Assembly: GCA_963533935.1 (NCBI GenBank)
Contig: CAUSQL010000022.1
Span: forward strand, 1 to 26,915
Origin: CAUSKK01 sp963533935
Lineage (GTDB): Bacteria; Pseudomonadota; Gammaproteobacteria; Cardiobacteriales; Cardiobacteriaceae
DNA: 26,915 nt
Direction: 5' to 3'
Shown here: positions 15,494-21,900 of the stretch, one piece after another
Layout of the letters: every line of letters begins with the position of its first letter
How positions within the stretch are numbered: the first letter of the stretch is position 1
The notes under the pieces: model-generated
Database searches by the model: none
The model's input: only the letters and a program-made list of their open reading frames with translations
Told to the model about the DNA's origin: nothing
Translations under genes and position numbers: made by a program

Positions 15494-15573
15494 TTATAAA
15501 TACAACTGGGCGCTTTCCTTGTATGTATTTAAGGTCTAATTACATACAATAAAAGCGCCCGTCCGTCGGTAAA
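15494..15573. repeat. Inverted pair of GGGCGCTT units between rlmJ and epmA
   Basis: Plus unit 15494-15531 and minus unit 15537-15573 form a hairpin between the two minus-strand genes, 5 nt after the rlmJ stop and about 11 nt upstream of epmA. If it terminates transcription, epmA needs its own promoter or read-through. Confidence 0.85.
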
Positions 15574-15578
15574 CCGCC

Positions 15579-16421
15579 CTAGGGGCTCTTAAATTGCAGC
15601 AGCTTCTTCGCCCCGCCGTCCTGGGCCAGGGCCGTCTTCAGGTAATCCAGCACCGGATTCAGCTGCTGGGCCAAGCCGAAGGGCGGATTAATCACGTAGA
15701 CGCCGGCGCCGAACATGCCGAAGCCGTCCGCCGGCGGCGTGCGCCAGTGCAGCTCCGCCCGCAGAAAGTTCGTGTTGTAGCGGTGGCTCAACTTGCGCAG
15801 CAGCTGCTGCTGTTCCAGCCGCGCCAGGCACGGGTACCAGATGAGGTAGCAGCCGCTGGCAAAGCGGCGCAGCGCCTCCTCCAGCGCCGTGGCCACTTCG
15901 TAATATTCGCCCTTGTCCTCGTAGGCCGGGTCGATGAGCACCACCGCCCGCCGCGGCGTCGGCGGCAGCAGCGCCGTTAGCCCCTTCAGCCCGTCGCTGT
16001 GATTAATCTGGCAGCGGCGGCGCAGGTTCAGCGTACCCATGGCCTGCTGCAGCTGGGGATAATCGGCGGGGTGCAGCTCAAAGAGCCGCAGCCGCTCCTC
16101 CGGGCCGGCCATGAGGCCAGCGAGGAAGGGCGAACCGAAGTAGTGGTCGCGGCCGCAGTAGCTGTCTACCAGTTGCAGGTACTGGCGCAGCAGCGGCGGC
16201 GTGTTCTGCGCCTCCCAGAGGCGGCCGATGCCCTGCATGAACTCCCGTTTCTTCTGCGCCTGCTTACTATTTAGGGCGTAAAAGCCGGCGCCGGCGTGGC
16301 TGTCGATGTAGGTGTAAGGCTTGCCGCGCTGCTTGTAGTAATCGAGCACGGCCAGCAGCACCAGGTGCTTGAGCACGTCGCCGCCGTTGCCGCAGTGAAA
16401 ACTGTGTCGGTAACTCAACAT
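15579..16421 (-). CDS. rlmJ: 23S rRNA adenine-N6 methyltransferase RlmJ
   Basis: RlmJ methylates A2030 of 23S rRNA. The 280-residue product matches the family length and its N terminus MLSYRHSFHCGNGGDVLKH is characteristic. The SAM-binding segment IDSHAGAGFYAL is at 39-50. Motif IV reads DPAY at 164-167 (VVLIDPAYEDKGEYY) where I expect DPPY in this family; Asp164 is kept. YLIWYPCLARLEQQQL and GAGVYVINPPFGLAQQL complete the fold. GGGGGA precedes the ATG. A minus-strand TATAAT at 16442-16447 is a likely -10 box. It is divergent from the MFS gene. Confidence 0.93.
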   Translation of the reverse strand: MLSYRHSFHCGNGGDVLKHLVLLAVLDYYKQRGKPYTYIDSHAGAGFYALNSKQAQKKREFMQGIGRLWEAQNTPPLLRQYLQLVDSYCGRDHYFGSPFLAGLMAGPEERLRLFELHPADYPQLQQAMGTLNLRRRCQINHSDGLKGLTALLPPTPRRAVVLIDPAYEDKGEYYEVATALEEALRRFASGCYLIWYPCLARLEQQQLLRKLSHRYNTNFLRAELHWRTPPADGFGMFGAGVYVINPPFGLAQQLNPVLDYLKTALAQDGGAKKLLQFKSP

Positions 16422-16441
16422 AAATCCCCCGTAAATGGCTA

Positions 16442-16447
16442 ATTATA
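16442..16447 (-). promoter_or_regulatory. Candidate -10 box for rlmJ
   Basis: A perfect TATAAT on the minus strand, 20 nt upstream of the rlmJ ATG, which would give a very short leader. No clear -35 is seen at 16-18 nt. Confidence 0.35.
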
Positions 16448-16453
16448 AGAAAA

Positions 16454-16476
16454 GCCCTTAAACATACAGTAAGGGC
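16454..16476 (-). other. Short hairpin with T-rich minus-strand tail in the rlmJ/MFS gap
   Basis: A 7-bp perfect stem GCCCTTA/TAAGGGC encloses a 9-nt loop AACATACAG. Read on minus, it is followed by TTTTCTTATAA. The loop resembles one arm of the GGGCGCTT repeat, so this may be a remnant unit. It could act as a weak terminator against antisense reading. Confidence 0.4.
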
Positions 16477-16540
16477 CGGCGGCGGCGGACTCTGCTAATT
16501 TTTTGCCAACCAGGTTTTTCTTCCCACTTAGGATTTGCCC

Positions 16541-17749
16541 ATGGAAAAAACTATGCCAAGCACCCGCCAGGGCCTGCTCATGTTCTTCGCCCTGCTGGCC
16601 GGCTACACCGCCTTCGCCGCCAACTGGGTGGCCGGCTCCTCCCTCAGCAGCCACATCACCGAACACTACTTCGCCGGCCAGGCGGTGCCGTCGGTCATCA
16701 AGCAGGTGGTGAACTACAGCATCACCGTCGCCCGCATCTTCGCCAACTTCCTCGCCGCCTTCGTGCTGCTGCGGCTCGGCATTAAGCGGGCCGCCTCGCT
16801 GGCGGTGCTGCTGCTGCTCTTCGCCCTCGTCGCCATCTGGCTGCCGAACTATTACCTCTACGTGCTGGCGCGCATGATTATGGCCGTGGGCGGTTCCATG
16901 GTCATGGTCTACATGAATCCGCTGGTGAGCCGCTTCGTGGCGCGGGAGCAGAAGGTGGTCTTCTCCACGCTGATTACCGTCAGCTACAACGTGGGCGCCT
17001 TCATCGTCGCCCTGGCCTTCGCCTTCTGGCTCGACCTGATGCACCACAACTGGCAGCTGACCATGACCGCCTTTTCCGGCCTGCTGGTGCTGGTGGCCCT
17101 GTTCTGGTTCGCGGTGGCGGCGGACTTTGACACCGGCGGCGGCGGTGAACTTAAGGACAACTACGGCTACGGCCAGGCCCTGCGCGACCCCTTCAACTGG
17201 ACCTTCGCCCTCGGCTTCGGCGGCTTTCTTTTCCTCTATGTGATGTCCCTAACCACCTACCCGGCGGTGCTGCCGCAGCACCTGCCGCTGCTGCACACCG
17301 GCTGGATTACCCTGTCGGTGGCCGGCGGGGGCATTGCTGGCGCCTTCCTCGGCACGGTGGCCGGCCGCCAACGGCGGCCGCGGCGGCCCATGTGCGCCCT
17401 CTTCGGCTGCCTGATGATTGGCTTCATGCTGCTGGCCTTCCTGGTGGCGAACCGGTCGCCGGTGCTCAGCTATGGCTGCATGTTCCTGTCCGGCTTCTTC
17501 ATGTTCAGCCAGTACTCCATTTTCCTGAACATGCCCCACGAGCTGCCGAATATGAATCCGCAGAAGGTTACGCTGATTTTCGGCGTCATCTGGGCCCTGG
17601 CCTACACCTCCTACACCCTGCTGAACATCATCTGGAGCTTCGTGCTGGACCACCTGGGCTGGACGGCGTCGATGATCTTCTACTTCGGTCTGTCGAGCCT
17701 GTATTTGCTGGCTTTGTGGCGGCTGCCGGAAACCTATAAACCGGATTAG
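16541..17749 (+). CDS. Major facilitator superfamily transporter
   Basis: A 402-residue integral membrane protein with about 12 hydrophobic segments arranged as 6+6, typical of MFS permeases. After a short cytoplasmic N terminus the first helix is LLMFFALLAGYTAFAANW. The loop after the second helix carries LLRLGIKRAASLAVL, like the conserved MFS loop. The central loop (about residues 190-215, DFDTGGGGELKDNYGYGQ) is followed by the second half. A basic loop GRQRRPRRPM mirrors the first-half motif. The substrate cannot be told from the sequence; the general look is of the nitrate/cyanate/organic-anion type branches, but this is weak. ATG 16541 has AGGA 7 nt upstream; a second ATG at 16553 is possible. 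Confidence 0.85.
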   Translation: MEKTMPSTRQGLLMFFALLAGYTAFAANWVAGSSLSSHITEHYFAGQAVPSVIKQVVNYSITVARIFANFLAAFVLLRLGIKRAASLAVLLLLFALVAIWLPNYYLYVLARMIMAVGGSMVMVYMNPLVSRFVAREQKVVFSTLITVSYNVGAFIVALAFAFWLDLMHHNWQLTMTAFSGLLVLVALFWFAVAADFDTGGGGELKDNYGYGQALRDPFNWTFALGFGGFLFLYVMSLTTYPAVLPQHLPLLHTGWITLSVAGGGIAGAFLGTVAGRQRRPRRPMCALFGCLMIGFMLLAFLVANRSPVLSYGCMFLSGFFMFSQYSIFLNMPHELPNMNPQKVTLIFGVIWALAYTSYTLLNIIWSFVLDHLGWTASMIFYFGLSSLYLLALWRLPETYKPD

Positions 17750-17752
17750 ACG

Positions 17753-17813
17753 CCAGACGGGCGGTTTTTAAAGCTCTAAATACATACAGCTAAAGCGCCC
17801 GTCCGTCTGTAAA
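17753..17813. repeat. Degenerate plus a complete GGGCGCTT unit after the MFS gene
   Basis: A short plus remnant with core GGGCGGTT lies at 17753-17772, and a complete minus unit at 17777-17813. The remnant begins 3 nt after the MFS stop. Confidence 0.75.
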
Positions 17814-17838
17814 TACCCTAAACGGTGTCTTCTTTAAT

Positions 17839-17879
17839 GGCAGTGGCCCACGGTGCTAAGCTAGCGCTGGGCCATTGCC
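17839..17879 (+). promoter_or_regulatory. 12-bp hairpin in the leader of the 17910 gene
   Basis: GGCAGTGGCCCA at 17839-17850 pairs with TGGGCCATTGCC at 17868-17879, 11 exact pairs plus one G-T, enclosing a 17-nt loop with its own GCTAAGCTAGC symmetry. It lies 30 nt upstream of the start codon. It is unlike the dispersed repeat family and could be an operator or a leader structure. Confidence 0.45.
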
Positions 17880-17909
17880 CATTTAATTGCTTAATAACTG
17901 TGAGGTACC

Positions 17910-18755
17910 ATGAAATTTTCCCTACTACTGCTAACGCTGGCTGCCGCGCTGGCCCGGGCCGACGACCAGCTGGCCCAGCAGATTCTCGATAAAAATTTCC
18001 CCGCCAACGGGGACGCCCTAAAAATCTACAACGACAATTACCCGGAGGAGAACAAGCTGAAGGAATGCCGCTTCGTGGCCGAGCCGGACAAGGACCTGGC
18101 CGCCTCGTACAAGGAATTGAGCGGCTACTGCATGCGGCTGGTCAGCGACAAGACGGTGGCCGGGCGCCGCTATCTCATCTTCGCCGGCGACAGCCTGCAT
18201 ACGCCGCACAGCGAATCCGGCCTGGTGTCCCTGTTCGTCTTTGATAAGGAGGGCAAGGACGGGACGCCGGCGCGGCAATTCCAGGAGCACTTTGGCAGGT
18301 ACGGCAGCGCCCCCGACGAATGGTCGTGGCAGGAGTACGGCAAGGACATCTGGGGTGCCAGCGCCTACGACGGTGATTTAGGCGGCGGCGCCAGCTGGTC
18401 GTGGCTGGTGATGTTAATTGACGACGGCAAGGAAATTCGCCTGGCGGACGTGCCCGTCTCCTACGGCAATTTCAGCGAAGATTTGGGTTGCGAGCCGGAG
18501 GATTTGGCCAAGTGCATGGACCTGAACGCGGAATATAAGGTGCGCCAGGATTTGCCCGCCGTGGCCGGCCTTTACCCGCTGGAAGCGACGGTGAACGGCT
18601 TCGTCGGCATGAAAAAGGGCGAGAAGGACGCGCAGCCGCAGCGGCTCAAGGAGTTTAAGAATGAAAAATTCATCTTCTCCTACGACGCGGACAAGCACAA
18701 TTACGTGAAACCCAAGGACTTTCCCCGCTTTTCCGAGGAAAGCTCCGAGGAATAG
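17910..18755 (+). CDS. Hypothetical secreted acidic protein
   Basis: A 281-residue protein of unknown function. It has a signal peptide (MKFSLLLLTLAAALARA, cleavage probably near residue 17). The mature part is acidic and holds four cysteines, C53, C74, C194 and C202. The spacing suggests two disulfides, fitting a periplasmic or secreted location. There is an aromatic/Gly-rich centre (EWSWQEYGKDIWGASAYDGD and GGGASWSWLVML) and a Ser/Glu tail. I recognise no domain. GAGG lies 5 nt before the ATG. A 12-bp hairpin precedes the gene. It converges on the large lipoprotein gene. Confidence 0.8.
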   Translation: MKFSLLLLTLAAALARADDQLAQQILDKNFPANGDALKIYNDNYPEENKLKECRFVAEPDKDLAASYKELSGYCMRLVSDKTVAGRRYLIFAGDSLHTPHSESGLVSLFVFDKEGKDGTPARQFQEHFGRYGSAPDEWSWQEYGKDIWGASAYDGDLGGGASWSWLVMLIDDGKEIRLADVPVSYGNFSEDLGCEPEDLAKCMDLNAEYKVRQDLPAVAGLYPLEATVNGFVGMKKGEKDAQPQRLKEFKNEKFIFSYDADKHNYVKPKDFPRFSEESSEE

Positions 18756-18767
18756 GCTTTAGGGCCA

Positions 18768-18932
18768 CTTACAAACGGACGGGCGGTTCTTCACTGCGTT
18801 CAGGCGCCCTTCGGGCGGTTCTTCGCTCCCTCGGAGCTCAGGCGCCCACTGTCTTACAGACAGACGGGCGCTTCTCCTGTATGTATTTATGGCCTTTAAA
18901 CATACAGCTAAAGCGGCCGTCCGTCGGTAAAA
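18768..18932. repeat. GGGCGCTT unit cluster between convergent genes
   Basis: A half unit with core GGGCGGTT is at 18768-18792. Two short near-repeats around TTCAGGCGCC/CTCAGGCGCC and GGGCGGTTCTTC follow at 18781-18847. A full plus unit is at 18853-18889 and a minus unit with diverged core AAGCGGCC at 18896-18932. Confidence 0.75.
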
Positions 18933-18949
18933 GGGCCTTAATCATAAAA

Positions 18950-18971
18950 AAGCCCCGCCGGAGCGGGGCTT
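18950..18971. terminator. Bidirectional Rho-independent terminator
   Basis: A 9-bp stem AAGCCCCGC/GCGGGGCTT with loop CGGA is flanked by A-rich sequence on the left and TATTTTTT on the right, so both strands give a hairpin with a T tail. It lies 13 nt past the lipoprotein gene on the minus strand and also faces the convergent 17910 gene. It is the only classical terminator I see, which contrasts with the repeat hairpins elsewhere. Confidence 0.85.
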
Positions 18972-18984
18972 ATTTTTTGGCGGG

Positions 18985-21900
18985 CTATTTACCTTCCGCC
19001 TCCCTCACCTTCTGGATTACCAGCCGCAGCTGCGGTTCGATAAACCGCTGCAAATCCGCAGCCGGCAGCGGGTAGGGCTTGCTGCCGTCGTTCCAGATGG
19101 CCACCGCGGCGCCATAAACCTGCCGCGCGTCCACCTCGTTGTGGCGGTTGGTCTCGTCCCAGCGGCCCAGATGCCACTGCTCGTTCTGGAGCCGCAGCCG
19201 GTCGGTGTTGGCCGTATCCGCCGAATTGGCGTCCACATTGTGATAGAGGTAATGCTGGTTGTAGTTCAGCACCCGGTAGCCCTGGCGCAGCAGCTCGCCG
19301 ACGGTGGCACGCTGCTTCAGATTCTCCGCCCGCTCGGCCGGGTCCTCCCGGTTGCCGTCCCAATCCCAGTAGGTGATTTCAATGTCCCTGCTGAGTTTGC
19401 CCAGCTGGGCGGTCAGCACCGCGTCGTTCCAGATGCGCGCCGTGAAGCCCTGCCGCTGCAGGTCGGCGGCCACCGCGTTGGCATAGGCCACGTAGGCCGG
19501 GTTATTGCTGACGGCGCCGGCGAACTCATCGCCGCCCATGTGGAAGTGTTTGCTATTGCCGCGGAACTGCGCCGCCACTTCCGCATAGAGTTCCTTGGTG
19601 AAGGTCAGGGCCTCGTCCACGTTGGCGTTACCGCCGCTGAAGATGCGGTTGGCCTTGGTCGCGTCCTTATCCTTCAGCAGACGATAGATGAAGTTGGCGT
19701 GGCCGGGCAGGTCGATTTCCGGCACCAGCTCGACGCCAGCGCTGTTGGCGTAACGCACCAGCGCGGCGATTTGGGCGCGGCTGTAGAAGCGGTTGCCCTG
19801 CTTGCGGTTCAGATAGCCAGCCGGTTCATACACCGCGTCCGCCAGGCTCTGGCCGAGCAGGTCGCTTTCCAGGGTGTAGTTCTGGTCGTCGGACAAATGC
19901 AGGTGCAGGAATTGGCCGCCGGAGCGTCGCACCAAATCCACGAAGCCCTTCAACTCGTCGATGGTATAGAAGTGGCGGGCCGTATCCACCATGAGGCCGC
20001 CCTGCTTGCTGGCCGCCGCCACTGCCGCCCGGGCTGGGGTGCTGTTCGGGCTAACGGTGGCCGCGCCAGCGCTTGGCTGACCGCTGACACTGGGCGACGC
20101 GCTCGGGCCAGTGGGATTAGTGGCGATGCCGGGCTGGGCCGCCGCTGGAGCGCCGGGCTGGCGGTTGGGGACGGCGACCCCAGTGGGCGCGGCCGGCTGC
20201 ATTGCAGAATTTGCCGAATTGACCGGATTAACCGCCGCCGTTGGCTTCACGCCCGTGCCGCGGGCACCGGCCACCCCGGACGCCTGTGGCACCGCCAGAC
20301 CATTGACCGGTAGCAATTTATTGCGGTCTTTTTCCAGCTGCACATTGGTGGCGGTGAGCCAGCTCTTCTCCTTCGGCCGCTGGGCGACGCTGGCGGCGAT
20401 GATGCTGTTGCCGATGACCCGCGCCGTGGGCTGCTGCTTATTGTTAGCACGGCCGAAAATTTCGCCGATGGCCTGCTCGGATAGGGCGCCGATGTCGCCG
20501 CTGAGGGTGAACAGGTTGTTCTGCACCAGATAGCTGTTGGCGTTGCCCGGGCCCAGCAGGAAGGCATCGCGAATGGCGTTATTCTGCTTAATTTCCACCT
20601 TATTGTTGGTTACGTGCACTTCGCCGCGCAGGCCGCCGTCGGTGAATTCCTCCCCGTTCCAGATGGGCGCCATGCCGGCCTGTTCGTCCAGCTTGATGGT
20701 GTTGTTACGAATGAAGATGGTGCCGGAACCCTTGCCGGGCTTGGCCGCCGCCATTTTCTTACCGTTGGCGTCGTAGAAGCTTTGGGACTCGCCGAGGGTG
20801 GCGATGGTGGCCTTGCTGGAGTAGGGGCCTTCGATGTGGTTATTCTCGATAGTCAGCCGGTAATCGCGCTCCGCCTCCCGGTTGCGGAACAGAATGCCGT
20901 AGGACTGGTCCTGCCGCTGCGGATTCCTGTAGGCGCTGAAATTCTTAATGGTGTTATTGCTAATGGTGAAATCACCGGTCGCCTTGACCGGCAGATTGTT
21001 CCATTTCTCATTGACGATTAGGCCGATGCCCTGATACAGCTGGTAATGGGCGCCTAAATCGTCGTCGTTCACCAGCCGATTATTGCTGTCGGGCACGATG
21101 GTGTTGCCGTTGATGTTCACCTTCGTCATGGGGAACTGACGGTTGTATACCTCGATGCCGTAGAGCCGGTCGCCCGTCAGAGTGTTATCGACGATGGTGA
21201 TGTCGTCGCCGTCGTGAATGTCCAGGCCCTTGCGCATGTTGCGGTAGGTGTTATTGCCCGTGAATTTCACCCCGAAGTTATAGGTGCCGGACACGGAGGC
21301 AATGCCGTAGCCGGTGCCGCCGTCGCGGCTGTCGCCGTTTTCCAGCAGGTTATTGCCTTCGGCGACGAAGTTGCGCTGGTAGCCGAACATCAGGCCGCCG
21401 ACCCGGTTGTTATGCAGATTGCTGTTCGTAACCCGGTTGTTATCGCCGATGGGCAGGCCGGGGTGGTTGCCGTCGATTTTGCCGTCGATGAGCAGCTGCT
21501 TGTAGGTGTCCTTCAGGTTCGGGTCGCGTTCGCGGTAGCTGCGGTTGGAATCGAAGTAAATGCCGGCCCGGTTGGCGCCGCTCACCTCCACCTTATCAAT
21601 GTGCACATTGTCGGAATCGTCCACGTAGATGCCGTTCACCATGCCGAAATAGCTTTGGCCCGGCCGGTAGTAGTCGTCGGTCTTGTCGTAGACCAGGGCG
21701 AATTCGGCCAGGGTGGTTTTGGTGTTCGGCACCCTAGCGGTGTCGCGGCCGCTGACCACGATGCCGGCGTATTTGGACACGTCCAATTCGTTGCGGTCGT
21801 GGCTAGCCTTAACGTAGTCGCCGGCCTGGGCCCAGTTGAATTTAATGGTGGTTTTATCCATGCCTTCGCCGAAGAGGGCGGGCACCGCCGCGTTATTGGT

